Shown: in pieces, positions 36,101-43,160 of the stretch | Numbering within the stretch: position 1 is the stretch's first letter | Layout: each line of letters opens with the position of its first letter | Assembly: GCA_021018995.1 (NCBI GenBank) | Contig: CM037593.1 | Location: forward strand, 17,140,088-17,204,087 | Direction of reading: 5' to 3' | DNA: 64,000 nt | Origin: Chloranthus sessilifolius | Lineage: Eukaryota > Streptophyta > Magnoliopsida > Chloranthales > Chloranthaceae | The notes under the pieces: model-generated | What the model saw: the letters and a program-made list of their open reading frames with translations, nothing else | Databases searched by the model: none | Told to the model about the DNA's origin: nothing | Program-made: the position numbers and the translations under genes

Positions 36101-36804
36101 TGGACCCAAACTCGACCCCTTATCGGTCGGGTCACTTGTAGCATCAAGCCGATCCAATGCAGCTCTGGTCAAACACGTTATAAATAGGGGATGAACCTGT
36201 CTAGGAAATCACGCCTAGTTTTTGCAAGGGCATTGAGTTATTGTACTGAACATTGTGAAATGACTAAAGTACCATTATGAAACTCGCCTCGTTTTTCAAC
36301 CAGGTTCACCCTCCTATATGTAAATTAGATTTCAGTGTTGAAGGATTCTTGTGCACTTGTATATTACTGCATTTGTTGTGATTGTTACAAAAGTAACCAT
36401 TTCGCCGAATTTTGAAAAAAAAATCATGAATAATTCTCGATATTTTGGTGTATCGAATTGTGTGCAAATATTTGAAAAAAATCATGTATTTTTAAAAGGT
36501 TCATGAAATTCGTGAATAATTGGTCATTTTTTTACTAAATCGTTACTTTTTTAATATTTTATTTTGGAAATTTGTTTATCTTACTTTTTTAAATTTTTCT
36601 CTGAAATTTTCCCTGATTTTTTTTCCTGAACTTACCAAAAATTTCAAAATTTTAACCTTGCCAAATTATTTCCGAACCCCGACTTTCTGACTATTATTGA
36701 AACATATGCTTGTAGGCGGTCATCAAGGCGGGACGGCGGTCAGAGATAGTAGAACTACGGTTCAATCGGCAGAAGCTGACGCCAAAGGAAAAAGAGAAGT
36801 ATGA
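12138..36804 (+). CDS. TIFY8: TIFY8-like protein gene (six exons, introns full of transposons)
   Basis: Joined exons: 12138-12321, 13502-13692, 28430-28887, 31171-31258, 35542-35776 (or 35800), 36716-36804. All phases agree and the product is about 414 residues (422 with the alternative donor). Key landmarks are an N-terminal YHDFMG segment, [20 protein letters not shown], then the TIFY domain with the core [18 protein letters not shown] (TIFYGG at about residues 290-295). The domain continues in exon 5 with ADLIMTLAG. There is no C-terminal Jas motif, which distinguishes TIFY8 from JAZ proteins. Known biology of the family: TIFY8 is a nuclear repressor that binds the adaptor NINJA and, lacking Jas, is not expected to be a COI1 target. 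The exons carry no stops, so the gene is probably functional despite introns of 1.2, 14.7, 2.3, 4.3 and 0.9 kb. Confidence 0.9.
12995..13140. mobile_element. Foldback element in intron 1, beside a (TA)n tract
   Basis: Arms of about 60 bp are nearly perfect inverted repeats, from TATGGTAATGATCACC to GGTGATCATTACCATA, with CTTCAGCCGGCAA and TTGCCGGCTGAAG at the inner edge. It sits at the end of a (TA)n tract (about 12953-12997). Transcribed as part of the intron it would fold into a long hairpin. The transposon class is uncertain. Confidence 0.75.
13502..13692 (+). CDS. TIFY8: TIFY8-like exon 2
   Basis: Follows acceptor TTTTCTTGGTAG and ends before GTATCT in phase 0. It encodes [19 protein letters not shown] and [13 protein letters not shown], conserved-looking blocks of TIFY8 proteins. 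A basic GRKR stretch is a possible nuclear localisation signal. Confidence 0.9.
14305..14636. mobile_element. hAT-like MITE with GACTCGAGTC-type internal repeats (intron 2)
   Basis: The left end CATAGTTTTGAAACTCGG and right end ending TTTTCAAACCATG are inverted. The perfect 8-bp duplication GTGTATAT flanks it (14297-14304 and 14637-14644). The interior is dominated by ACTCGA, GAGTCA and CTCGAGTCGAG words. Confidence 0.88.
14645..15905 (+). pseudogene. Copia-type leader and gag fragment (intron 2)
   Basis: A primer-binding-site sequence TGGTATCAGAGC (14849-14860) marks the region just after a 5' LTR. The stretch from about 15770 reads [10 protein letters not shown], then [19 protein letters not shown]. 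This matches the N-terminal gag motif of plant copia elements, where a Lys-Leu-xGly-xAsn block is followed by an aromatic-rich segment. The frame is interrupted by the LINE at 15906; joining across it gives [12 protein letters not shown] and a stop. An intact LTR pair is not visible. A MITE (15506-15667) is also inserted here. Confidence 0.65.
15506..15667. mobile_element. hAT-like MITE, CAAGGATCAAAATTTCGG family, copy 1 (intron 2)
   Basis: The 162-bp element has a perfect 18-bp terminal inverted repeat CAAGGATCAAAATTTCGG and a perfect 8-bp target duplication GTCTTTCC (15498-15505 and 15668-15675). The interior repeats the palindrome CCGAAATTTCGG and variants. Size, 8-bp duplication and lack of coding sequence fit a hAT-type MITE. 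Confidence 0.92.
15906..17698 (-). mobile_element. 5'-truncated L1-type LINE inserted in the copia fragment (intron 2)
   Basis: The element is flanked by the perfect 12-bp duplication TTGAACCATATT (15894-15905 and 17699-17710). It ends on its minus strand with a short A tail (plus-strand T run at 15906). The minus strand encodes the C-terminal half of a plant LINE reverse transcriptase. From about 17646 it reads [12 protein letters not shown] and [11 protein letters not shown], then [21 protein letters not shown] zf-RVT domain follows at about 16600-16100 ([43 protein letters not shown]). ORF1, the endonuclease and the N-terminal RT are missing. The coding part is split by a frameshift between about 17221 and 16891. 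Confidence 0.9.
17711..19106. other. Intron 2 sequence with a second primer-binding-like site
   Basis: TGGTATCAGAGTGG at 17777-17790 resembles a copia primer-binding site. The following GCTGACATCAGCAAGG echoes GCTGACGCTAACATG after the first one at 14849. This suggests a rearranged or nested copia leader. No coding similarity is recognised downstream. Confidence 0.45.
19107..19503. mobile_element. hAT-like MITE, CATAGTxACAA family (intron 2)
   Basis: The left end CATAGTCACAATGTCGG and right end CTTTTGTTACTATG are inverted. The perfect 8-bp target duplication ATACATAC lies at 19099-19106 and 19504-19511. The interior has GTCGG/CCGAC words and AT-rich spacers. No coding sequence. Confidence 0.85.
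19512..20578. other. Intron 2 sequence, nothing recognised
   Basis: Contains no clear coding similarity. It is adjacent to the gypsy fragment and may belong to its decayed 3' part. A (CA)n tract at 20596-20609 interrupts the reverse transcriptase remnant. Confidence 0.35.
20579..22701 (-). pseudogene. Ty3/gypsy gag-protease-RT fragment (intron 2)
   Basis: Read on the minus strand from the ATG at 22701-22699 ([20 protein letters not shown]), gag continues at 22311-21916 with [20 protein letters not shown] and [21 protein letters not shown] worn zinc knuckle ([12 protein letters not shown]) follows near 21870. The protease has [14 protein letters not shown] (about 21540) and [20 protein letters not shown] (about 21310). 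Reverse transcriptase survives as [17 protein letters not shown] and WIVMPF at 20773-20600, with heavily mutated RT upstream. Order and orientation are normal for gypsy elements; RNase H and integrase are missing. Stops and frameshifts occur throughout. Confidence 0.85.
22704..23820 (-). mobile_element. Probable 5' leader and LTR of the gypsy fragment
   Basis: Lies immediately upstream (minus strand) of gag. A minus-strand TATAAATAG (complement within 23469-23479) is a plausible LTR TATA box. The distal part (23577-23735) carries palindromes of the CACGGTCGACCGTG type. No paired LTR is visible, so the boundaries are approximate. Confidence 0.45.
23577..23735. repeat. Cluster of ACGGTCGACCGT-type palindromes
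   Basis: Variants of CACGGTCGACCGTG occur about five times: CCACGGTCGACCATGG, TACGGTCGACCGTGA, CATGGTCGACCGTC, CACGGCCGACCGTGA, and half-sites such as GTTCACGGAC. They sit upstream of the TATA-like box in the gypsy LTR, in a position comparable to an enhancer cluster. Confidence 0.7.
25094..25502. mobile_element. Foldback (MULE-like) element (intron 2)
   Basis: Terminal inverted repeats of roughly 145 bp are largely conserved. The ends are GGCTGTTGTCACTTCCACACC and, in inverse, GGCTGGTGTTACTGCCACACC. Both arms share CCACCTCACTTAAACAAAG and CAGATGATGGAGATTAT. The 8-bp sequence TTATTTTA flanks both sides (25086-25093 and 25503-25510). Long arms suggest a Mutator-type non-autonomous element; the 8-bp duplication is compatible. 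Confidence 0.8.
25622..25851. mobile_element. hAT-like MITE with GATACGTATCG repeats, copy 1 (intron 2)
   Basis: Ends CATGGGTTAAAAT and ATTTTGATCCATG are inverted; the perfect 8-bp target duplication is CGTTCAAG (25614-25621 and 25852-25859). The interior is built of CGGTACGTACCGG, GGACGATACGTATCG and similar overlapping palindromes. Confidence 0.9.
26102..26400. mobile_element. hAT-like MITE, CATAGTGACAAATTT family (intron 2)
   Basis: Ends CATAGTGACAAATTT and AAATTTGTCACTATG are perfect inverted repeats. Flanks match poorly (five of eight), so the target duplication is worn. The interior has TTTCGGAGAAATTTCG-type words shared with 8685-8819. Confidence 0.78.
26650..27128. mobile_element. 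hAT-like MITE with GGGTC/GACCC repeats (intron 2)
   Basis: Ends TAGGCTGCAAATGGGTC and, in inverse, TACAGCTGCAAATGGCTC. Flanking octamers ATTCTAAC (26642-26649) and ATTCTAAT (27129-27136) match at seven of eight. The GCTGCAAATGG terminus and GGGTC-rich subterminal repeats are familiar for plant hAT MITEs. Confidence 0.88.
27137..27769. other. Intron 2 sequence, nothing recognised
   Basis: AT-rich DNA ending in a short ATC-rich tract (about 27738-27769). No gene or clear transposon is seen. TGCAAAGATTGCACATG occurs at 27401 and a similar string at 24704, suggesting an old dispersed repeat. Confidence 0.4.
27770..28357. mobile_element. Inverted LTR-like pair around three tandem primer-binding sites (intron 2)
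   Basis: The left arm (from TGACGACCC at 27770) and right arm (ending GGGTTGTCACA at 28357) are inverted copies of about 190 bp. They share CCACATTAGGCTCCC, GAGAAGGGGCTCACTTAT, GCATTAGGTGAGAATAGAGC and TTCCATAGCGGGAACG-type blocks. Between the arms a 43-bp unit containing a primer-binding-site-like sequence is repeated: GGTATAAGAGCC, GGTATTAGAGCC and GGTATCAGAGCC start at 28001, 28044 and 28087. This looks like a TRIM or small LTR element rearranged so that the LTRs face each other. No ORF. It lies about 70 bp upstream of exon 3. Confidence 0.75.
28430..28887 (+). CDS. TIFY8: TIFY8-like exon 3
   Basis: Begins after GAAATGCAG with [13 protein letters not shown] and ends before GTTACT in phase 2. 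It is low-complexity and Ser/Pro/Gly-rich, as expected for the linker before the TIFY domain. It lies 14.7 kb downstream of exon 2 and only about 70 bases from the inverted LTR pair at 27770-28357. Confidence 0.88.
28888..29677. other. Intron 3, 5' part, nothing recognised
   Basis: No coding similarity. Contains a GGCCCGGGAGTCCGGGAC segment near 29463 and a short (TA)n tract near 29444. Confidence 0.4.
29678..30214. mobile_element. hAT-like MITE with GATACGTATCG repeats, copy 2 (intron 3)
   Basis: Left end CATGGATCAAAATATCGG and right end GATATTTTGATCTATG are inverted. The perfect 8-bp target duplication is CATGGAGG (29670-29677 and 30215-30222). Near the left end a segment of about 37 bp with CGTATCGTCCTGAACTCCAG is tandemly doubled; the centre repeats ATTATCGGACGATAC variants. 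Confidence 0.92.
30822..30953. repeat. (TA)n and (TTA)n microsatellites (intron 3)
   Basis: (TA)n at 30822-30856 and (TTA)n at about 30929-30953, about 220 bp upstream of exon 4. Confidence 0.9.
31171..31258 (+). CDS. TIFY8: TIFY8-like exon 4 (TIFY motif)
   Basis: Follows TTTTTGCCAG; AG from exon 3 plus T gives Ser. It encodes [17 protein letters not shown] and ends at HPDK before GTTAGC, phase 0. It is too short for a long ORF but carries the diagnostic TIFYxG motif. Confidence 0.93.
31496..31913. mobile_element. hAT-like MITE with ACCGG/CCGGT repeats, copy 1 (intron 4)
   Basis: Ends CAATGTTTTAAAAACTGG and, in inverse, CAATATTTTAAAAATTGG. Octamers TTTCTACC (31488-31495) and TGTCTACC (31914-31921) match at seven of eight. 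The interior has GGCCGGGTTC, GCCGGTTTAATGCAAAAACC and GGACCGG words. Confidence 0.88.
32843..32930. repeat. (CT)n(TA)n(GATA) microsatellite (intron 4)
   Basis: (CT)n to about 32872, (TA)n to about 32896, then GATAGATAGCTA repeats. A second compound (CT)n(TA)n tract occurs 200 bp further on. Confidence 0.9.
33033..33312. mobile_element. hAT-like MITE with TATCGGCCGATA repeats and internal microsatellite (intron 4)
   Basis: Left end CAAGGTGTCAGTATTG and right end GAGTTTTGATACCATG are imperfect inverted repeats of the CAxGG type. The interior repeats GTATCGG and CCGATAC and contains a (CT)n(TA)n tract at 33108-33164. The flanks are ATT-rich and do not give a clear 8-bp duplication. Confidence 0.7.
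33523..33689. mobile_element. hAT-like MITE, CAAGGATCAAAATTTCGG family, copy 2 (intron 4)
   Basis: The left terminus is identical to the 15506 copy (CAAGGATCAAAATTTCGG); the right end is ATTTTGATCCTTG. The perfect 8-bp target duplication is GGTTTGAC (33515-33522 and 33690-33697). The interior has CCGAAATTTCGGCC and CCGATAATTTGAATTATCGG palindromes. 167 bp, no coding sequence. Confidence 0.92.
34779..35219. mobile_element. hAT-like MITE with ACCGG/CCGGT repeats, copy 2 (intron 4)
   Basis: The left end CAATGTTTTAATAACCGG resembles copy 1 at 31496. GTTCCAAT occurs directly on both sides (34771-34778 and 35220-35227). The shared internal landmark TTTAATGCAAAAACCGGC links it to copy 1. The right terminal repeat is worn. 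Confidence 0.82.
35542..35776 (+). CDS. TIFY8: TIFY8-like exon 5
   Basis: Begins after ATGAACAG with ADLIMTLAG, the second half of the TIFY domain. Two donors are possible: GTACGT at 35777 (better consensus) and GTCATT at 35801. They differ by 24 bases and keep the frame, so both could join exon 6. Confidence 0.82.
35855..36167. mobile_element. hAT-like MITE with GGGTC/GACCC repeats (intron 5)
   Basis: Left TAAGGCTGCTAATGGGTC and right end ATGCAGCTCTG are worn inverted repeats of the GCTGCAAATGG family. Octamers GTCACACA (35847-35854) and GTCAAACA (36168-36175) match at seven of eight. It begins 54-78 bp after the exon 5 donors. Confidence 0.82.
36380..36695. mobile_element. Worn hAT-like MITE remnant (intron 5, next to exon 6)
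   Basis: The left part GTTACAAAAGTAACCATTTCG and right part CCCGACTTTCTGACTATT resemble diverged ends of the CATAGTxACAA family. No target duplication is left. It fills the intron up to 20 bp before exon 6. Confidence 0.5.
36716..36804 (+). CDS. TIFY8: TIFY8-like exon 6
   Basis: Follows acceptor TGCTTGTAG. It reads [13 protein letters not shown] and ends [12 protein letters not shown] with a TGA at 36802-36804. There is no Jas motif. The exon is short and less conserved, so the acceptor is likely but not certain. Confidence 0.75.
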
Positions 36805-36959
36805 TTAAGCTCATCAGCCTCACTGCCTCTGGTTGTCTATATCTTTTCTTGAGGTTTTTTTAATGAGCTTGGTTCTTGAGTTTTCTAAATGAGCTTGGTA
36901 TATGGTATCCGACCCGTTCCCAAGCAGGATTTAAGAGTGGCGGGGCGGGTCATTGACAT

Positions 36960-37250
36960 GTGGCACTATTTTCTAAAAGGTGTATCACAACCATAATCTT
37001 AAGATCTGTGGTGTCGAAGATTGCATTGAAGAAACATCTTTGTCATGTGAGTCAAAGCTATCAAGAACGTTTAAATGAGTGGATAAAACTGATTTTTTGT
37101 TATTTATATTGCAGTCGTTCATTTTCAAGGCGTTTGACTGCTTTGAATCATATGATGAAGATGTTTTTTCCATCCAATCTTTTGACTCCACAAGATTTAT
37201 CATATCTTTGCATAGAGTCCTTCACATCATATGGCACACTTTGTTAAAGA
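36960..37250. mobile_element. Foldback (MULE-like) element downstream of the TIFY8-like gene
   Basis: The arms are imperfect inverted copies: GAAACATCTTTGTCATGTGA and GTCAAAGC in the left arm; the reverse complement of the right arm has AAAACATCTTCATCATATGA and TTCAAAGCAGTC. The right arm resembles an arm of 25094-25502 (CTGATTCAAAGCAGTCAACG). Borders are approximate. Confidence 0.6.
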
Positions 37251-37462
37251 TAGTTCCAAAATCAGTGACCTGTTCTCGATCTTGCTTGGAAAGGCTCGTT
37301 TACCATACACCAACTCTTTTGAAGTTTTGTTCTTGGATGGTCAATATTGCATTCATCAATTTTCAATTCCAAGAACTTTTTTAAATTTTTTGCATGAATT
37401 TAATTTTACTTGCCATGAAATTTTGATGAAATTAGATGAAAGTTACTTTTAAAGTTGGGAGT

Positions 37463-37731
37463 AATGGTTTAAAATTTCGCCGAAACCTATATGTATCAAG
37501 TCTTTGGGGCATGGATTATATATATGCAAGGTAACAAACTCTGTATCGGTCCTCCAAGGACCAATACTGACACGGATTGGTATATATTTGTAAAAATAAA
37601 TAAAAATTGGGAGGTGTTGGCCGATACGGGTTCCGTATCAGCCAATACCCGATACGTATCAGCCGATACGGATACTGATATCCGATATGATACCTGATAC
37701 ATATCGGTATCGACCGATATTTGATACCTTG
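37463..37731. mobile_element. hAT-like MITE with GATACGTATC repeats, worn
   Basis: Left AATGGTTTAAAATTTCG and right GATATTTGATACCTTG keep the CAxGG..AAAAT pattern. The interior has GCCGATACGGG, CCCGATACGTATCAGCCG and CCGATACGG words. No clear 8-bp duplication. Confidence 0.6.
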
Positions 37732-37794
37732 ATTATATGTTTACCAAATTGAAGGATGGATGCCTAGTGAGCCATTTTGGAAATGAGGAGCTCG

Positions 37795-38155
37795 GCAGCT
37801 CAGAGCTGTCAATGGGTTGGGTCGGGCCAAAACCCTAGTGAGGCCAAAGACTTTGGGCCATTGACCCAATTCCAATCTGATGGGCTGAACTTATAATGCC
37901 CTACCCGTTACAGCCCCATAGGGCAGTCAATGGCTCGGGTCGTATGCTTCAGGCTTGAATCGGCCCGTGTACCAAACTTATACACAACCCGATTTAAGAA
38001 CTTGGTCAGGTGTCGGGCGTGTCGTTCCAGCTTGGCTCGAACTGACTCGATCTGGATCTTCATTGGACAATTGCGCAGTGCCAAAAGGCTGGGTCAATCG
38101 CTTACAAATAGTATTAGCATGTTTTGATTTACTTTGCAGGTGTTGTTTCTAACCA
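37795..38155. mobile_element. GGGTC-rich hAT-type remnant
   Basis: GAGCTGTCAATGGGTTGGGTC and GGGCAGTCAATGGCTCGGGTC are two GCTGxxAATGG-type termini in the same orientation, so two remnants may lie side by side. The ends are not resolved. Confidence 0.45.
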
Positions 38156-38521
38156 CTGTAACCATCTGATCACGAATCAGATTATCACGAGAGTCTCAAA
38201 TAGCTGTGAAAACATAAAAAGCCGTCCCACAAAGAAAAACAAGCGATTTACACGTTTCGTAAAGCGATAAATTTCAATAATAGAGAATTTGGTGTCTGTA
38301 AATGCACAAGGTTTCGCTAGCTTGAAAGTTTTATGACCCTATTCAGATAAGGGTTAACTTTCCGCATTCGCTCGAGTGGTTTTGAGCATGATGTTTTTTT
38401 TTTAATTATTATTTTTATTTGACCCTGTTTTTTAACATAGTTACCAAGTCGGAATTCCGAAAAATATGCGTAAGGCAAAAAAAACAAAAAAAAGGAAATA
38501 TTAAAAAATTAAGGAAAAATT

Positions 38522-39020
38522 TCAAAATGATCCTTGAACTTTCGCCCTGCCGTCAATAACACGCCTAACCATTGCTCCTATCAAATAGGTACCCAAAGTA
38601 CGTATAAGTTCATCAACTAAATCTCTACTGTCACCTTTCGTTAATATGCGAACGAAAAATGCTGAGTTGGTATATATCATCTCAAAATAGCATGCGTGTT
38701 ATGCCAATGTAGCGAGGATTTAGCAGGTGCGACGATTGATTTGACTTAACCTCACCATGTTGGCATGTCACGAATGCCAATGTGGCATACAATACCCCAA
38801 ATCAATAGTTGCATTTGTTAAGTTCTCGCCACGTTGGCATGCCACGCACATTATTTTGGAGTGTTGTATACCAACTCAATATTTTTTGTTCGCATATTAA
38901 TGGAAGGTGATGGTAGGGGTTTACTTGATGAATTTATGTGTACTTTGGGTGCCTATTAGATAGGAGCAATAGTTTATGTGTGTTATTCATGACGGGGTGA
39001 AAGTTCGGGGATTATTTTGA
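38522..39020. mobile_element. Foldback element with arms of about 200 bp
   Basis: From TCAAAATGATCCTTGAAC to GATTATTTTGA the two halves are inverted copies over roughly 200 bp each. They share AACTTTCGCCC/GGGTGAAAGTT, ATTGCTCCTAT, AATATGCGAAC and CATGCCAACGTGGCGAG-type blocks. It lies inside the left part of a worn CATAGTTACC element that starts at 38436. Long arms suggest a Mutator-type MITE. Confidence 0.75.
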
Positions 39021-39118
39021 CAATTTTTGGTCATAATTTTTTGACAAAAATGAGAAAGCTTTTGGAAATAATTCGTAAAATGCGAGCTTGGGAGAGGGGG
39101 GGGGGGGGTATCGGGTGC

Positions 39119-39819
39119 TAGGGGTCTCAATGGGTCGGATTAGGGTCGGGTTGGGGTTCAACCCGGCCCTAACCTATCCGGGCTGAGTTTTCCAATTTTT
39201 CAACTCGGCCCTGACCCGAGCTGCGCTGTATTCAGCCTAAGCCCCTATCAAGTCGGATATGGGCTTTTTTTCGACTATTTTTTTCTAATAAAATTTGGTT
39301 GGGCTAATTTTTTGAGAATATTTTTTTTTAATAAAAATTGGTTGGACTTTGGCTGTTTCTTTAAAAAATAAAAGTTTGAAGAATGTTAAAAATCTAATTA
39401 AATAATTATATTAATATTATAGAGGCTCAGGCATAGTCACAAAAATCTTCGAATAATTGAATAATTTACGATTTTTTTGAGAGACGAACAGAACATGAAT
39501 TATTCATGAACTTTTGAAAAAATCGCAAAAATCATTGAAGTTCGCAAAATTTTCGAATTATTCGCGAAGTTTGCTAACATCACCGTAGTACAGGCTTACA
39601 TGCTATGTTACCTTAGTGGTAGCTTAAAAGTTAAAAGCATATTTTTATATTTTATTATTTATACCTAAAAGTAAAAAATAAAAAACTAAAAGTTAAACCC
39701 TCCTTTGTCGTCTTGACTCTGGACGATTGATTAAGTGAATATCTCTCATCGCTCTCAACTCTCAAGTTGGCCAACTGACTGCCAACCACCTCTGAACACG
39801 TTGGCCACCCCCTCCTCTC

Positions 39820-39862
<43 letters not shown>

Positions 39863-40414
39863 ACATCATGTGTAGTGTTGCACCAATTATGAGTGGTTTG
39901 ATAATCATGTATTCATATCTAAATAGTGTAATAATTTATTATTTTATTTAAAAATATATTAAAAAATTTTAAATATATATTTAAATCATAAAATTATATA
40001 TATATTTTAAATTTTTTCGAATTGTTCCTGAACTTCTCGAACTTTGTCAAATTTTTTCGGATTTTAACTTTGCTGAATTATTACCGAACCTCGATTTTGT
40101 GACTTTGGGCTCAAGTACATATTTTTATTCAAATATTTTATTTTAGTTTGTTGCACAATGGTTATAATGAACAACGGTTGCACAATGATTATAACAGACA
40201 ACAATTAATCTCAGGGCATTTAAGTAAATTATATATATATATATAGGCCGGGTGCGGGCCGGGTGTTGGAACACTCAACCCAAGCCCGGCCCAGATTGAT
40301 CCAGGTTGAAACATGTTTAGTCCGATTCGAATACAGGGTCAGGTTTGCTTGATAGAAAGTATCAAATTTCGTGTAGGTGCTAAAATCCGCCCATTCGCCC
40401 ATTCGAGAGCCCTA
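39119..40414. mobile_element. Composite GGGTC-rich hAT-type remnant with nested debris
   Basis: Starts TAGGGGTCTCAATGGGTC and ends CCCATTCGAGAGCCCTA, which are inverted matches. The span also holds a CATAGTCACAAA-type piece (about 39430-39595), a (CT)n tract (39823-39862) and GGGCCGGGTG words near 40245. The outer pair may belong to one element opened by later insertions. A poly-G run is at 39096-39108. Confidence 0.5.
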
Positions 40415-40441
40415 TCTCAGGATAAACAATTTCACTTCAAA

Positions 40442-43160
40442 CCCGTGCCATCAGCACGATCATCTTGACCGTGCCCCTTAGCTAAGCACGGAACACTGGT
40501 ATATCAAGCATTGCAATAAAATAATAAACGAAATTGCGAAATTTGAATCTATATTAATTAACTCTCCAAAAGACAGTTCTACCCTCGTGCCTCTACATGA
40601 ATGGAGAACCGATCCGAACCATCGATGATAGCAATCATCACGGATGGTTCGCCCAAAAGAATAATCCCATCTATATATATATATACATGGTTTAAACAGA
40701 ATCAAGGCTTGACATATCAAGTCGTACAAAAACTCTCTCTAAAATCTCTCAAAGTGGCACAACGGAGTCCTCTAGAAGAAGTCCTCTGGAGGTGGCTCCA
40801 ACTCTTCACCGGCCGCAAGGTCCGACTCGCCGGGATCAGCGTCTCCTGAAGTCGCGGCAGCTGCTAGTAGTGGACCTGCGACGTATATTCTATAGGGTGA
40901 GCTACATCCTAGCTCAATAGGGAACAAACACAGTGAACATATAAATTATGACTCACATATATTCCATGATATGCTATGCATGATGTGTCTATGCAATTTT
41001 TTTGATGAAACAGTTAGAAAGCATTTCGTTTTACTATTGATTACATATGTTTTCATTTACTCATGAATGATGCTGAAAAGGTCTAAAGCAAAACTTAAAC
41101 TTTCAACTTAAGTAATCCCCGAGCAATATAGCATCGAGCCCCGATGAGATACCCATCATCGTCATCTATATAGACAGTTTTAACCGTATTCCCTGGGAAT
41201 ACAAATAGTACCCAAGCCCCCTTTCCCCTGGAGATTGGTGGCGGGGTTTCACTTATCTCAATCAACACCCCTGGGGTGTGCTTACTATGTACGGATAAGC
41301 CTCCGCACTGGCCTACGATTTCGCCGCCGTATCGGTCACGGATATCCTGCCGTGTCAGTCGTGGATATCCCGCCACGTTGGTGGGGTACCCTATCAAACC
41401 TCAAATAACAAAAATATCGGTGCCTTACATAATAGTTATTCACCGTGTAATTGTGCTATCTTATATCAGTTAGGCCCTATCAAACATGATTCAATCCTTG
41501 GATACATCCCTGGGATGTATCCATTTACTTGCATCACACCTGATGCTCTTATCTCTTTACTTCTTCATCCCCTGGGGATGGTTCATTAGTTTACTCTTAT
41601 GAATGTCACACACGCACACTTTTCACAATTCTTTAAGCAGTAAAATATTTGAATTGAACTCTATATCACTACATACATGCTCTTGTAAAATGAGGTACAT
41701 GTTCAAGGCGTTCCCTACCTCAAGTCTTCATTTGTTCAATGCATCAAGGTCCCACGTGGCTCCTTGTGCACTAGTCCATACGTACCACCTATGGTACCAT
41801 ATAACAGGTAAAACACATCACAAAGGATGCAATAAAGGAGGTATAAGACCCTCCAAGAATCTTAGAGTCAAACCCAAAAGTCAACATAATTCATGTCAGT
41901 CGATTAATCGAGCTCCAAAATCGATCAATCGAATCTGATTCGATTAATCGATTTCCAAAATCGATTAATCGAAGGTCAATATCGACATCAAGTAATTTCG
42001 ATTAATCAAATTCTCCTTTCGCAAAGTAATTTCACTATTCAACAATGAGTTTTCATTCGATTAATCGAATCCAATTTCGATTAATCGAAATTCCTCTTTT
42101 CGCAAAGTAATTTCACTGTTCGAACAGTCGAGTTTTCATTCGATTAATCGAATCCAATTTCGATTAATCGAAATTCTTCTTTTCGCAAAGTAGACTCCCA
42201 GTTCGAACAGTCGAGTTTTCATTCGATTAATCGAATCCCATTTCGATTAATCGAAATTATTCTTTTCGCAAAGTAGACTCTCAGTTCGAACAGTCGAGTT
42301 TCACAAGTTGATTAATCGATCCCAAATCGAAAACTAAAATCGATTAATCGAAATCCCATTTCGATTAGTCGATTTTTCCTCAAGTCATTTCCTCCAACCC
42401 CTGGGGTCCACTGGAGGTTGTCAGTCAATTAATCGATCCCCAAATCGATTAATCGAAATCCAAAGTCGATTAATCGAAATCAAATTCGATTAATCAAAAT
42501 CGGGGTCCTCTGACCTTTCAACTTCCTGGCCAATTTCGATTAATCGAAACCTAATTTCGATTAATCGAATTGTCGATTCAAATTTCTTTCGAGTCGTTTC
42601 TTCCCAATCTTTTTCCATACTTTTTCCTTTATTTTTCTAAGTCATTTTCCTATGATTTTGACCCACATTCAACTACAACTTAACCCCTATAATCTATGCA
42701 TTTTATTTACAAAAAATCTTACCTTGAATAGATCTCAAGTTGATTTCAAATCTAGGGTTGGAAGGCTAGGGTTTCCAGCTTTTGTTCTAACGGATCCCTT
42801 GCGTTGAATCAGCCTCTTTAATACTTGAATCCTTCTTCCAATCACCCACAATAACTCCTTGCTTAATCACCCTCTTTACTCCCCTCTCTCTCTTCTTTAC
42901 TTCTCTCTCAACTACCAAACATCTATTTTAGGGTTATTAAACCCTTTTATCCCTCTCCTAGTTTGTGTGTTGAGCACATGCACCTCAATAGGTGTATGCG
43001 ACTTCATATTTACAACACACCACGCAATAATTCAAACTATCACATCCCGTCCGTTCATCACATTCTATGCTAACTCATGATCTCCTGATTGGTCAAACTT
43101 GTGACCAATCGGGCACAGATCCCGAGGTCATAGTTTTGTGTGATTTTTCGGGCTATTACA
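40442..43160 (-). repeat. 3' LTR of the chromovirus element
   Basis: Matches 55449-58182 almost base for base, with scattered transitions and small deletions, mainly inside the palindrome array (for example ATCGACATC here against ATCGATTAATCG there). The low-coordinate border is uncertain by some 20 bp because the two copies diverge at AAACCCG. Confidence 0.9.
41900..42575. repeat. TCGATTAATCGA palindrome array in the 3' LTR
   Basis: About fifteen intact CGATTAATCG cores, usually extended to TTTCGATTAATCGAAA, plus variants (CGATCAATCGA, GATTAGTCGA, TTAATCAAA). Spacing is irregular, roughly 15-60 bp. Interspersed are four copies of a CTTTTCGCAAAGTA segment and CAGTTCGAACAGTCGAG. Confidence 0.93.

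Noticed and set aside
38436-38521. A complete CATAGTTACC hAT element starting at 38436
   Set aside because: Only the left end is convincing; no matching right end was found after the inserted foldback element.
40416-40432. CAGGATAAACAATTTCAC resembles the lac operator / M13 reverse primer region, suggesting vector contamination
   Set aside because: It has an inserted base, the similarity ends within 16 bp, and the surrounding sequence is ordinary plant repeat DNA.
41095-41397. 100-codon minus-strand frame kept open in both LTRs (also 56100-56402)
   Set aside because: Conservation is explained by the recent common origin of the two LTRs; no known domain. A short LTR-encoded peptide is not excluded.
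41900-42575. CRISPR-like array
   Set aside because: The repeats are palindromic 12-16-mers with irregular spacers in a plant LTR; there are no fixed-length repeats or spacers.
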